Shown: positions 18,631-31,680 of the stretch, piece after piece
Layout: each line of letters begins with the position of its first letter
How positions within the stretch are numbered: the first letter of the stretch is position 1
Source of the DNA: Pithys albifrons albifrons
Taxonomy: Eukaryota > Chordata > Aves > Passeriformes > Thamnophilidae
NCBI RefSeq assembly: GCF_047495875.1
Contig: NC_092497.1
Coordinates: 28,339,889-28,403,888, forward strand
Length of the DNA: 64,000 nt
Reading direction: 5' to 3'
Notes under the pieces: model-generated
What the model saw: the letters and a program-made list of their open reading frames with translations, nothing else
What the model was told of the DNA's origin: nothing
The model's database searches: none
Position numbers and translations under genes: made by a program

Positions 18631-20231
18631 TTTAGTAACATCTTAACCAGTGTCATGAAGAGCTCTAAAGTCTGTCATTCTGAAGCTTTTAACTGTTACT
18701 TTGAAATATGTGGCAGCTAAAAGGAAAAAATCAACAAAACCCATTCAGCGCCACAACATCACAATTAGAATACAAACAGATTTCAAAGGAAATCCTTTCA
18801 GATACCAGAGGTTATAGTACCAAAGACAAGATGGTTTTGACCTATTCAAACCATTTAATTTTAGTCAACAAATCTTTGGCCTCTCAGTTTATGAATGTTA
18901 ATTTGGTGGCATTTGTGGCAAATAAAGCATGGTAGAGAAGAGCAATGTCATAAAATAACAAATTCTAAAGGCATCTGGTTTACACCATGTGTTCCTGGCA
19001 GACAGAATGCTCAAGAAAATTCTCAAGTTCTTAAAAAATCTAATTGCAACTGAAAAGCATCAATCTTAATGTAGAAATGGTTAGAGATGAGAGGCATTTG
19101 AAAAGCAACTGGTTTGAGACGCATTTAACACTTGTGGGTGTAAGAGTCTCAAAACTGCCTTTTAAAGGAAATTCTTACCCGTGGAACTCCTTGGCATAAG
19201 ATTTCATCACTGATACGGATTTGGTGGCATGAAAAATAAGCTATCCAAATTGTTTCATTAACATAAACAAGAATTATATATTGATCAGCTTGGACTCCAG
19301 CCGTCATGAGTTTAGAATCCATGTATTTCAATTCTAGTGTTGCTCAAATAGATGTTTAACAAAACCAATATTAACGCAAGGACAAGGACAAAGCTCACTA
19401 TACGAAGAGGGATTTTTGGAATGGATTTGTATGGGCTGAGTAAAACCTTTTCCAGCAGCGAGCTGAAGCCTGTCCCATGTGTCACTGTCACTCCTCACGT
19501 GGGAAGCTGCTCCCACAAGTCCTGTTGTCTCACACAGTGGACAAGTTTTAAGAACTCCATTAGATCAGATATGTCTGTGCTGCCTGTGCCTGTGCCTGTG
19601 CCACCTGCATACAGGACTGGCTTAAACTGGCTTACACATGGCTCATTCTTCAGAAAGCAGGCAAAAGCTCCCCAGAAATACATTTCTAGATTGTCAAATG
19701 TAGTCTCAGCAGTCACAGGTGAAACACAGACATTTGAGAAGTCTGCAGTGTAATGTTAAGGCAAGGCAGCTGAGCAGCTGAAGTAAAATTCTAAAGAGAA
19801 TATTCACTTATTGCAATACCATCTATGGTTCCTAAATGTCAGGATAATAAGCAGAAGGCAAGTTTAGATCCACAAAGGCCAAGTCACCTAAAATGTGAGA
19901 ATTTGCAGTTGTATATCAGAACAAAGTTGTTTATGAAGTGAACAACACAAACCCATAATTGCAATGGGTTCTGTTTATTTCTAACTTTCCATTTTGTGGA
20001 TACTTTTCATTTTTCTAAGGTGAAAACTATTAAGACTCCCTTAAAGTCTAATTCAACCCATGAGAGGATACTGAAGAAAGATTGTGGCAAAACCATCAAA
20101 ATATGTTCCAGAGAGGGTTCATTAATTTTTTTTTCTTTTCCAGGCAGCAAGTCAGGCTGGAAATTTTCCACTTAGGTGTATAATTCTGAATCTTCTCAGT
20201 ACAATAAAGATATTTCCCAGCATTTTAAAAT
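18631..20231. other. Intergenic, unique sequence
   Basis: AT-rich, with no recognised gene or repeat. Any divergent transcript from the TMEM161B promoter would cross it on the plus strand, but no exon can be supported. Confidence 0.4.
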
Positions 20232-20520
20232 GTAGTGACAGGACACAGGGGTATGACTTTAAGTTGAAAGAGGGGCGGTTTAGATTAGATTATTAGGAAG
20301 AAATTCTTGACTGTGAGAGTGGTGAGTCACTGCCACAGGCTGCTCAGAGAAGGATGGATGTGGGGACCCATCTCTGGAAGCAGGGCCAGGCTGGATGGAG
20401 CTCTAAGCAACCTGGTCTAATGGAAGGTGACCCTACCCTTGGCAGGGTTTTGGAACCAGATGTTTTTTTAGGTCTCTTCCAACCCAAACCACTTCAGTAT
20501 TCTATGATGACTCTATGATT
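20232..20520 (+). mobile_element. CR1 LINE 3' end
   Basis: Plus-strand landmarks: AGGAAGAAATTCTTGACTGTGA, CAGGCTGGATGGAGCTCTAA, GGTCTCTTCCAACCCAAACC, then ATTCTATGATGACTCTATGA. Old, truncated, non-coding. Confidence 0.85.
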
Positions 20521-23500
20521 TAGCATAAAAAATATTAAAAGTGGAAGGGGGTTTACATGGTAGTACTTTTGACTTGTGTGTTTACTAAGTGTCTCATGGG
20601 TCCTAGGTCTGGCCTGAGTTTTCTAGATCTTAATCCCCACTCCCAGCCTCTCTATTGTATTTTAAAATTATGACCAAACTATTGTCACTATGTATGAAAG
20701 TACATATTTTAATATACTGGTTCAGACAGCTGTGCCATGCACACATATATTTACACACATATATATGTCTATATGTATTGAAAACTTGTGATGTCTAAAA
20801 TGTGCTCCTTCAGATGGAACACAACATACAGCAGACTAATGAAACCAGATTTGCTACTGCCAAAACTAGACACTCATTTTATCTACTGTGTGTTGCTTCT
20901 GAAGTGGATACTCTTTTGTTCAATTAATCTATTTTGAAATGTGCTTTCTGATAGTGAGCACACTTTTTTTTTCCTAAAATATCAAGTTACTGAGCAGCAA
21001 GTGCCTTCTTGCTGAGTGGTTCAGCAGTACTAGAAAGGCCTGTGGTATGTTAACTTCATTTAAGCAGTATGTGTTAAAAGCATTTTAAAATAGGTGTCTC
21101 AGACAATAGTATTTCCTTTTAAAAAGCACTGAGTTATTTCGATGGGTTTTTTTTCTCTCTACTGCACCTTAATGTTTCTTCTACATTATTTGAATATACA
21201 CTGAAGTACTTGAAAAATGAAGTTATAACAGCATCATCAGAATGTAATTATATCAGCAATGGGCCAGCACCTGCTGCAGTACCTCAGAATGGCAATCATG
21301 TGTAAAAAGGTGTCACAAATGAGCAAGCTGCAAACTGGCAGAGCATTCCAGATATGTAATGCAAAAAATGGTGAGCTTCTTTGGTATTTTGGCATTAAAG
21401 CCAACAGTAGGTGATGATCTAGCAGACTAGAATCTGTAGTGCAAGCTGGGAGAGGAGCTTATGCCAGTTTGCAGGAACTGGACTGCTGAAGGTCTTGCAG
21501 GTCAGAAAGAAAGTTTTAAAAATGAATCCTCTGCTTCACACAGGAGCAGCGTAATGAGCAAAGTAGCTCTGGAACATTTGGAGGCTTGGGAACAACCTAA
21601 CAACCTGACAGGAACTTTCTTCCAATGTGCAATGTCAGTGCCAGAGGCCTCTACTCCTTTTCACACTTAGTGGGTATCTGGAAATGTACCCCAGTGTATT
21701 CACTTGTAAGTATTACAAGTGTATGTGGGGGGGGGGGGAACACAAACCAAACCAAAAACAAACAAACAACCCTGACACTCCGAGAACATTCTTATTCTTC
21801 TGTAAGTCAGAATAAATAAGCAGTGTTTGTAAGGCTCAGGACTAGAAGCCTCTGTTGATACTCCAAGCACATGGCTCTGCATTACTTGCAAGAATGAGGA
21901 TTTGCAGAACTTTAAACCATGAAAGGAGCCCCAACAAGACTGACCATGAGTAAGTGAGAATCAGGTAATGACTTGGTCTAGCCCCAAGCTGTCAAAGGGG
22001 AGATGAGGGTCATAAGGCAAGTGTTCCCCCATCCCAGTCCCTCTGCTATTTATTCATCAGAGTCAGTGATGAATTTTTTACTTTCCTGTGCTGTCTGGGA
22101 AGGGGGCAGGGCAGGTCTCTCTCAGTCAACTGTCCAGAGGGCTTCATGCATGAAAAACCAAGCAGCAGTTTGTATTTGTTGTCCCTGTCTACCTTTCAAC
22201 AACACACAAACAAATCATATTGCAATTCTGTCTTCAGAAAAATCCCCAAAAGGCCAACATCAGAAAAACTGTCACACTGTGGACCCTGAAGAAGTTAGCT
22301 GTCATCGTATTGGAAAGCACTGCAGCTGTCTAATGAGTGTGAGTCAATAAAATGAAGTGGTAAACCAACATGTGAGTTATGAAGATCTTCCCTCACTAAT
22401 GAGAGTTATCCAGTGTCCCATAGATGCTCATTATATGTTGTTTATATCCAATAATAAAGTCGTGTGTTGCTTCAGAAGTGCTAGCTGGAAGTGGTGCTCT
22501 ATGATCACAGAATAAAAGCCATCAAAGATATTTTTTGCCTGTACTTATTTATCTCTGCTTTTTTTTTCTTGCTCTTCTCTGTCCTTCTTATCAGGGTGTT
22601 ATTTATAGGAGCAATTATTCACTCAGTTTAAAATAAAGGAAATTTTAAAAAACATCTTGATACAGGCTTATTATGAAGACATACAGGTTTTAGCATAATG
22701 GACCAAGTTAATTCCCAATGTAAATCCATTGATTTTATCACGGTCATGCTAAGGATGAATCTGGGTCAAAAATGTCTAAATTAAATGTAGTCAAGATGTA
22801 AGGCTAAAATTAAACAGTGGAATCAAACAACACACCCGTTGAATGTTTTCAACTGTGCCCTTGTGTGTCTTACTGTGAATCCAACATAGCACTGACATAA
22901 AAATATGAGGAACTCTGCCCTTCTTCTGTAATGTGGAGGCAAAGTTAGGGTTAGCTGTCCAGAATGCAAAGAGAGATCAATGAATTTTATAAACTGGCTT
23001 GGGGTAAATGTTGCTGAAACAATCAGTGTTTCAGTATTAGCTAAGTTCTAAATGCCAGGATCCTTGAGTTTTAAGACATGGTTGAAAAAGCTGAATGTTT
23101 GCAATTGTGTCCTTCTATTTCACTGAGGTTAAAAGGGAGCAATAAACTAAAAATTGAAAAATATTTACAAATAGTAAAAATAATTCCACTGGACAAGTGT
23201 CTGCTGTAGTGCTCTGAAGTGATTCTCTAACTTCCTGCAATACTGTGTGGAACAGGAAAACTCAAACATGCTGGAAGTAAACATGTTCTTACATCCTTAA
23301 ACATTTTGGTCTGTTTTCCTAGGGAATTCAACTGTTTGTAATCGCTCTATGTTTGCACATGAGTGTCTGCATGATAGTCTCAGAGTCATTTCATCTGTAT
23401 ATTTCAAAGCTTACTGTACAATTCCTACCAAAGCATCCTGAAAGATAGTAAGTTCTTACAAGTCTGGTGAAATTGTGAAGCCAATGTCAAGAGGACACCC

Positions 23501-24299
23501 TCATCATTGCTCCCACCAAGCATAGTGCTACAGTGTGAACTCACCCCTTATTAAAAGCTACATGGAAGAGGACACTAAATGCAGGCAAAGCATCAGCTGG
23601 CCCTCATATCTTATTCAGACATTAGCAAATCCAAGCACAAGACACAAGCACAAAAGAGAACAGGCTTCATTATATCCACTGCTAATGTGAGATTTGTATT
23701 CAGTCGTTTGAGTCTGTTGTTTAATAGCACCCTGAACAAGAAAGTTGACTGTTTCAAAGTCTTTTTGATAATTTATGCCCTGTCTTTTTTGCTAGAATCT
23801 GTAAAGTGTTTTTCACAAATGTTAAAGGCATCTGCATCTGACTTGTAGGTGCTCAGAAGTACAGAGAGGAACAGTGTGTATGTGTGTGTGTTTGTGCGTA
23901 TATATGTATGTATATATGGAAAGCCTTGATATATATACATGAATACATATCTAAATGTCTGTTTAGGTATGCATGTATGTGTCTCTATACTACATATGGT
24001 AATACTGAAAACGAAGCAAAATGCTGTTTCTACATTCTTAGTAATCATTCTGAGAATTGTCTTCAATTGAGGACTTTACATTTAGACTCCAATCAATATT
24101 CCTGGATTGAATCTTTGAAAAGTTAGCAACTTAGCTGACCAAAAATTAAAAAAAAAATGGATTTACCAAAATGACTTTATGTACCTCTCAGGTAAATACT
24201 GGTCTTCAGGCAGAGGCACTGCATCAGGCAAGTGCTTCCCTTCCCTCCCCTTCCTTTCCATCACCTCTGTTCCTGGCAAGCAGAGAAGTGGACCTTTAT
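20521..24299. other. Intergenic, mostly unique sequence
   Basis: AT-rich. It holds a 12-base G-run near 21,727 and TG/TA-rich simple sequence at 23,870-23,990. No coding exon or transposon recognised. Confidence 0.45.
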
Positions 24300-24304
24300 G
24301 TGAG

Positions 24305-24959
24305 TGTCTTGGTTTGAGGGAAAAAAACAGAATGTTTACCCACAAGCGGGGGAGGAGGCCTTCTCCACAATAATCACGCCACTCTTTATCAAATTTAAGA
24401 AAAGGAATTTTAATACAAGAAGGATAACTGTTCTTAACTGATATATATATATATATATATATATATCTATATATAGATATATAGATATATATATATATAT
24501 AAACAGACTAGTGCAAACTGCTTCCCCAACACCACAAGAGAGAGGAAAAAAAATCAACAACAAAACCCAGCAGGTTTTCCTCCAGGAGGAAAGTTATACT
24601 TAGACAGTGTCAATGTCACAGCCCGGCTGGCTGCGAAGTGACTTTCCAGTCCCTCTCCAGCGAGACAGACGAGCGGTGAGCTCTCAGATGAACTCTGTCT
24701 CTTCCCCCTGTGTTCCTTGTCCAAGAAGCAGAAACACGAGTAGCCAGAAGCAGTCCGGGGCAGGCAGCAGCAGCAGTGAGCCGGCTTCTCCTCAACCCCA
24801 CACACCCCCAACTCCCAGCCGAGTGTAGTCCCCAAGAACAAAAGAGACAAACCTGCCCCCACCCAAGTGATCAGCAGTTAACTACTTTTTTTGTTAACTA
24901 CTGGCATGGGCAGTTAGTGGCAGGGGAGAGAATTTACATAATAATTCCAAATTACAACA
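24305..24959. mobile_element. Solo LTR (ERVL-like) with 5-bp target duplication
   Basis: The 655-base segment starts TGTCTTGGTTTGAGG, a start seen in avian ERV LTRs, and ends AAATTACAACA, giving TG...CA ends. GTGAG flanks it on both sides (24,300-24,304 and 24,960-24,964), a perfect 5-bp duplication as made by class III/ERVL and some other integrases. It carries an internal TA repeat (24,441-24,502). No internal viral genes are present, so it is a solo LTR from recombination. Open frames inside are not genes. Orientation was not settled. Confidence 0.85.
24441..24502. repeat. (TA)n microsatellite inside the solo LTR
   Basis: About 60 bases of alternating AT broken by a few CTAT/GATAT steps. 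Strongly self-complementary and likely length-variable. Confidence 0.95.
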
Positions 24960-27270
24960 GTGAGTTGGGAGAGAAGAGTCCACTCTGCCTCTGTGTGAAA
25001 ACACTTACAGAAGAATGTGTGCTTTTTTCAGTTATTGCCCAAAGAGTACAACCATCTATATCAAATGAGAAGTAGGTTAAATATGACACTTGATAATCAG
25101 GAAGCTGCTGTTGACAAAAGCCTCCAAAGACAAATACTTTTTGCTTCACGTGTCTTGATTCCCTGGCACATACATGCTTCTACGTACACTATTGGTCTAA
25201 GGCTGTTAGAAATCATTAGATTAGTAGCAGGTCTCTAACCAAAATTGTTGTGGCAGTTTAACAGTGAAGAATTCTGATAGAGTTTTTCAGTAAAAAGAGT
25301 TTGCAGACTATGAGGGGGGAGAGTTAAGAGGATGCTTAAATAGCCTCTTAGCCTTCAAAATGCTTCCCTAGTACTGCAAACCATCTGACACTTTTTTTTC
25401 CCCATAGTGAATTGTTTGTAAATATTTCAAAGCATTTTGATTTGGTTGCCTATGGAGTGTAAAAGAGGGGGAAAACCCCCACAAAAACTAAGTTCTCTAA
25501 AAAAATATTTGAATTCAGCCTGGCTACAGAACAAGGAAGCATTCATAATGGGATATCAGTTCAGAACTGTTTTGCAAGTAGTAGCAACATTTATGTACAA
25601 GTGTGTAAAAGCCTCAAAGAGAAACAGAAAACATTTTAGTAAACAGAGTTAATCATACATACACTTGCATTTCACATGCTTGATACAACCCAACCATATA
25701 AATTCTGAAGGATTTTAAGAAGACATGAGGAATGTGAACTCCATCCCCGGTAACCCTACGGTAGCAAACAGAATTATGCCAGAACTAAGTTAGGAGGTAA
25801 TTAGATTACACTGTGTCGTCTCTCTTCGGGTGTCTGTTCACATCATAAACTGTGTTTTAAGTCCAGTAGACCCATCCTTCATTTCTGACTCCTGTAGGTT
25901 GTTAGAAGCATAGTGTGGTTAAGACATTTACAGTAAGGTCTTTTGGGTGTGGGAGAATTAAAAAGGAATTAAAACACTATTGGTAATTATGGCAAGTAAT
26001 GCCATACTTAGAAACTATCTTGTAAAAGTCAGAAGGGAATTGGAGTGTATCACCTTTAGACACAGTGGGAAATATAGCTGAGATACTCTCTCACACTCAT
26101 TTTAGTCCTTTTTATCTCTTTCTGTCTCTATATTAGGAGCATTTTTGGTCTTTGCCGTATCTGCATGAATGCTTATGAAATGCTTATTTGTTGTGCATCA
26201 CTTAGGAAAAAGGAACTGATGGAAGTTTTGGGAGTTTTGTTGAGGCTTTCGTTTGTTTGTTTGTTTGTTGGGAAGGTATTTTTGTGGGGTTTTTTTGGTT
26301 GGTTTGTTTGTTTTTGGTTTTAGTAACAGTAGTTTCCTGATGTTTCCTTTGTGTTGAGGAATTATCACAGTTTTAGGCCTCTCTCTTCCACGTGTCTTTC
26401 ACTCTAATGTCCTGAGAAAGAAACCTAACTAAGTACCAATGGTACAAATCAGACAGTAGTCCTGGGAATTTGGTTGTAATTTCTTGTGGGTGGCTCAATG
26501 TTTAAACTCCCTCTTTTAAACTCCCTCCTTCTTTCTTTATCTGCCATACTCAATCATCGTTTTGGTGTAAGTTTTAAAAATTAATTTGCCATAAGGAAAT
26601 GGATACAATCAGAGCAAGCAGCTGCCTGAATGTTACACAATACAGGAGAAGTGAAGATGACATGCTACCCTTTTGATATGTCTATTCAATATTTACTGTC
26701 AACTTCAACTAGCATTTATATAATATAAATATTTTAAAACAAACTCATTACTACACTCAAGTACCTACTTGAGTAAATATGCTAAAACCAGCTCCACCCT
26801 CCTATGTTATTTAAATACTAGCAAGACGTCTGTGCAGTGAAGAGCAGAAAATTAGGAAATAATAGAAAAAGAAATTGTTTTAATAGCTCTAATTTGTTCC
26901 ATTGCTCCTCCACAGCAAGAATTGATCCTCTTTGTTTACCACAGAGTATGCTGAGTATTGACTTAATGGTCAGAGTTGGCTTTTATTTAAACTACGATAA
27001 TATTACAGTTATTATATGATCATTTTCCCATTTTTATATAAACTTCAGCTAAGGCATTTTGATGTACAAATAGGATAAATTCAAAATAATAGACACTACC
27101 TCCTGGAACAGCAAGATAATTGTGGGAATGTGTAATAATCATGGCTGTGCTTTCAAACTGCACTTGGTACCCAGAAAAAAGATGGAATTATAAATGCTGA
27201 AGATTATAACATGTTCTAAACCAGCTTTATCTTCTGGCATGTCTTTTTCTGTCTTGTCTTGTACAAGGCT

Positions 27271-27378
27271 GATTTTTTTTGGTTGGTTGGTTGGTTTTTG
27301 GTGGTTTTTGTTTGGTTTTTTGTTTGGGTTTTTTTTGTGTGTGTGTGTATATATGTGTGTGTGTGTGTGTGTGTGTGG
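27271..27378 (+). repeat. GGTT/GTTT-rich block ending in (GT)n
   Basis: Low-complexity G/T strand with an alternating GT run from 27,337 to 27,376, interrupted once by ATATAT. Confidence 0.95.
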
Positions 27379-27799
27379 CTAGCTGAGAGGTAGGGTGGTG
27401 TACCTGGGATTTAAGGCTGTCATTGGCACCAAGTTTTCCATCCCCTCCTACACAGCTAACCACACCAGCTCTGCTGGGAGGGTCCTCTCCCTTTGGCAAC
27501 ACAGCCCACTCTGTCTTTTCTCTACTGTCTTGCAATCTGTGTCTTGCTGAGGTTTTTTTGTTCAATTGACTCACAAGGAAGACTGAGTTTGGTACAATTT
27601 CTGTCTATGGCAGCTGATTTATTGGTTTTGGCTGTTAGACTAATGTATCACTCCAGTGCAATAGCCTGTATTGACCAAAACTGTGACTATAACCCTGGAA
27701 TATGTTATTGTTAATGCTATTGTTATTTAGAACTGGTGTGCTTAGTATGTGTCACTGAGCCACTTCAACATTAGATCATCTTCATGTAGTTATTATTTG

Positions 27800-27920
27800 C
27801 CCTTTTTTGTGTTTGGATTTTTTGTGGTTTTTTTTGTTTTTTTTTTTCCCGTGTGGGGTTTTTTTCTTTGTGTGGGTGTGTTTTTTTGGTTGGTTGGTTG
27901 GTTGGTTGGTTGGTTGGGTT
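27800..27920 (+). repeat. T-rich block with (GGTT)8
   Basis: T-runs with G interruptions, ending in eight consecutive GGTT units at about 27,888-27,919. Confidence 0.95.
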
Positions 27921-29249
27921 ATTTTTTAGCTACATTGCTACTTATTAACCTCTCTGGTTGGTTTGTTCAGCCTGTACTGAATGGGCATCTCAACTCACAA
28001 AGTGTAATGGCTGTGATAACTCATGGAGTATAAGAACACAGTAGAACATAGTGAGGTTTTGTTACAAAAATCATCTACACAAGGTGGCTCTGAGGAGGAA
28101 GGAGTGAACAAATGCTGAGCTGTATTAAAATAGGTCAGTTAACAGGAGATACTTAAGTAACCTTTTTGAGGATAGACACTGATCAGAGCAAGCTCTCCAA
28201 GTATTTTTACATGTTTATAATGGACATGAACCTCTGACACCATTTTTCCCCTCAATGAAGAAGAAATTTATAACCCTTACTGTGGGACAAGTCAGAAGTC
28301 CTCAGCTGATATTATAAAAATAACAAGGCAATCTTAGTGTCTGTTTCTGCTGTGATCAGGAGGAAGATGGTGGACTAGTTCAAGCTGCATCAAACTTAGC
28401 AGCCCACTAAGAAACTTGTGGAGATGAGTGTAAGGTAGCTTTTGGTATTTCTAAGAGGGGATAGATTTATCTATTTTGTAATCTGTTGACTAGTCCTGGA
28501 AAGCAGTCAGTCAAACAGTTCTTGTTATGTTGGGAGGAGTTGCCTGTGTATCTGCTAGAATGGATTTAGGAGTTTGCTGCTGACTGGGGACTGCCTTGCT
28601 GAAATGACATGCCTATGTAGTGTGTTTCCTCTGTCTGGATGTCGTTAAAGCCTTTGTGCCATGTTCTTCACAAGTGCTAATTGTGGAGTTACTGCTCAGT
28701 CAACTCAGAATGAATTACTCAGAATATGTGGTTCATTCTACTTTTTAAATTTCTAAAGTTAGTGTATAATTTTGGGCATGTACCCATCCTCACTTTCCCA
28801 CCCACCAAATTGCCAAAGACCATCAGCTGCAAATAAAGGAAATGCTTTTAATAGCAGGAGGAAAATCACATTAGAATAGAATATGACTGGTGCAAAATTT
28901 AAAGTAATTGTCTTTTAAAATATTTTAACTGCTATTTTTACAAGGTTCTAAGTAGCTCACAATGTTACTGAAAAGTCAAATAACCTTTGATTCAAGCCTG
29001 ATGATTCATGCCCTCACATGTGAAGAACAGGAAAAACACCACAAAATTAGAGATATGCAGATGGATATCATTATGGGAAGTGGAATAGTCTCTTACTGCT
29101 CATTCTGTTCTCACAATGTGTAGGAAAATTGGAGTTAAGATACAACCTAAGAAACTTTATCTGCAATGTTCACTGGAGTAATAAACTTTATGTAGGCTTC
29201 TGTGTAAGAGAGATATCTATGGGTGTTCTTTGCTGCCTGACTGCACTTG

Positions 29250-29365
29250 TTAAAAAAAAAAAAAACAAAAAAAAAAAAAAACCAAAAAGAAAACCAAAAA
29301 GAGAGGCATAAAATTTTCCTACTCAGAGGATTAAAAAACAAAAAAAAAAGAAGAAGAAGAAACAG
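29250..29365 (+). repeat. A-rich low-complexity block
   Basis: Runs of A broken by C, then AAGAAG repeats. No LINE or SINE body was identified immediately upstream. Confidence 0.85.
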
Positions 29366-29369
29366 AGAA

Positions 29370-30990
29370 ACGAACCCGAAACGCCTAGGGCAAAGGATTT
29401 TGGAGTGAAACAGGGTTTTTAATTTTGAAGATCCTTTCAAGAGGTAGCTCCAGCACCTAGAAGATGCACAGCATTTCTCTGCAGTCTGCCGAAGTCCAGC
29501 AGCAGCCAGAACAAGACAAGCCAGGGTGGCTTCAAGACAAGACAAGGCAGGGTGCCTCTGGTCCCAACTCTAAGGGGACACGACCTGAAAGCCTGACTCC
29601 TGGTGTATCGATTTGCAGGATTCAACCCTATTCTGGATGGGCAGGTTGCTTTCCTCGTGCAGCATGTGACTCGCACAGGTGCTTGAAGGCTAGTGCAGTA
29701 GGGAAGAGTCAGAGGGTCTTGGGGAGGAATCGCCCTGCCGACATATCTCGGGTCTTCCAAAATGGATTATTGAGCCTGAGACCGCGCAGAAAACAGATTA
29801 CAGAAAGCATTAGGGATCGTTTCACGGCAATAATCTCGTTCACGAGTTGAATCATCAGGATGCCAGGGTGCCGGAGGCTCCAGGACCCCCTATTCGGGGG
29901 TGCTTGAAGGACATGTGGAGAATTTTGGGTGGGGTGTAAATATTTTGGCAAGGCAAACGTTTGTCCGGAAGATTCACCGTGTCAGACAGGATTAAACTGC
30001 CTGAGAACAGTTCTGTCTCCATACCGGAAGAGTGGATATTGTGAGCAAAAGACTGTCACAAACGATTTGACAAATTCTGATTTGCTTTTAGGAAAATGTC
30101 TATTAATCCTTTCAGGGGAAGGGAGGGAGTGAGATTCGAGTGGGTGCGGACCGTCTGCCTGGCTACAGCCGCTGTGGAAATAGATGTCAGGTTTATTTGT
30201 CGCACTTTTTGACGCTGCCCACGGCTCCTAAAACCTGTGAAGGGGAGGAGGCAAGAAGGGGTGAGGCGCGAAGGGGAGAAGGAAAATCTAGTGTTTCCCT
30301 TCTTTTTCCAGAGGTTATTTGTTTTTCACCTGTACCCCGTGGAGGAAAGTTCGGAGGTGAGCTCGAAGTTCTGACTCTGTCCCGGATTGCCGGTGCTTGC
30401 ATCCCCTCTGCCCTACATCCCTGCCCTGCCTGAGGGATGCGGTGCAGCTGCTGCTGCCTGGAGCTCTGATTCTCCGGGACTAAATGTTTCATGCGACAGA
30501 TTTTCAACCCCTGGATGGGGCTGCTGGAGTTGCAGATTTCGGCTTTTCCCTATCCAAGGGGGTTAGCTCCTTCTGGAAACGCTATTCGCCCCCCGGTTTT
30601 TAATTATAGTATTGTATATATTATATTTTTAGCCTGTGCATGTATGATATACGTTGATACGGATCCACTGTCGTGGCCTCTGGCTTTTTAAGTCCCTTTC
30701 ACGCCCTGAATCATTTTCAGGCAGCGTTTTGCCCAAGCTCCGAGAACTTTAGGGAAAGGCAGCTAGGACAAAACCATAAATTTGGTAGTAGGCAGAGGGC
30801 AGATTTCAGTAAGGGATTTCCTTAGCATTTTCCCGAAAGCCGTGAGGAAGAGGTGAGGGAGGGAGAGAGGGACACACTAATCGCAGCTTCCCTCTGGGAT
30901 GGGCGGCGGGGCAGCGCAAAGCAGGTAGCGGGAGACCACAACGCCAGAAGAGGCGGCCCATGCTTTACGTATAATCACTGGCTGGGGACA
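29370..30990. promoter_or_regulatory. CpG-rich, promoter-like intergenic segment
   Basis: CpG dinucleotides are frequent compared with the AT-rich flanks (for example 29,730-29,900, 30,340-30,400 and 30,900-30,980). A GC-box-like GGGCGGCGGGGC lies near 30,901. I recognised no transposon here. This suggests a promoter or unmethylated regulatory element of an unannotated transcript. No coding frame looks real, and function is not shown. Confidence 0.35.
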
Positions 30991-31054
30991 CTTCCTTATA
31001 AGTATTCCAATGTGACATTAATTATAATTTAATATGCTGAGTTTCACTCAAGTT

Positions 31055-31155
31055 CATATATATCTATATCTATGTATATATCTATGTATTTATCTATATC
31101 TATATTTACATCTATATCAGTATCTATATCTGTCTGTCTGTCTATCTATCTATCT
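31055..31155 (+). repeat. TATC/TCTA-type microsatellite
   Basis: Degenerate (TATC)n with TATG and TGTC variants over about 100 bases. Confidence 0.95.
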
Positions 31156-31242
31156 CCATGAAGTACATATATATCTGCACTCAAACGGCTGCTTGTCCCT
31201 GTTTGGGGTTTTCTGCGTGTTGTGTTTTGGTTTTTTGTTCAC

Positions 31243-31285
31243 ACCCCCCCCACCCCCCTCTCCCCTTCCCCCCGTTCCCCCCCGC
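31243..31285 (-). repeat. C-run block (G-quadruplex motif on minus strand)
   Basis: Six or more runs of four to eight C within about 40 bases. The minus strand fits the four-G-run quadruplex pattern. Confidence 0.85.
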
Positions 31286-31419
31286 CATTTTGGCAAAAGA
31301 CTACTCTTCAAACTGGAGGGACACTACCGTTGCCTTGTCAGTGGGATTTCAAAGTGAGCCAGCATAGCGCTTTAGCCTGTCCTCGACAATCAGGCTTTAG
31401 ACTCACGAGGTTCTGATTG

Positions 31420-31680
31420 TAGGAGTTGGCTTATTTGCATTGATGAGGATGAACCAGCTGCTGGAGCATACAGTACTGCACCTGACACAATCACCGTGTT
31501 CAGGATTAGCACAGGGAATCAGGAACTCACTGTGCTATATGGCAATCTCAGACCTCCATTAGAGTCATTCATGCAAAATGACCCAGATTTGCAATGAACA
31601 CAATTAGCAATCCAAAGATGCATGTTAATTTAGAAGCTGACATTTTCTTGCGTTTTACTTATTAAATATAACGATTATGT
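31420..31680. promoter_or_regulatory. Candidate conserved non-coding element
   Basis: About 260 bases free of simple repeats and open frames, dense in homeodomain- and POU-type words (TTTGCAT, ATGCAAA, GCAAT, AATTAG, TTAATTTA). This is typical of enhancers near developmental genes. The call is by composition only, and no alignment was run. Confidence 0.3.

Larger units (their letters stand above)
24965..29250. other. Intergenic with GTTT/GGTT simple repeats
   Basis: No gene recognised. GTTT and T-rich repeats lie at 26,249-26,322. A GGTT/T-rich block running into (GT)n lies at 27,271-27,378. A T-rich block ending in (GGTT)n lies at 27,800-27,920. The rest is unique and AT-rich. Confidence 0.5.

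Noticed and set aside
24554..24862. 102-codon minus-strand frame and overlapping plus-strand frames
   Set aside because: They fall wholly inside the solo LTR and have no domain.
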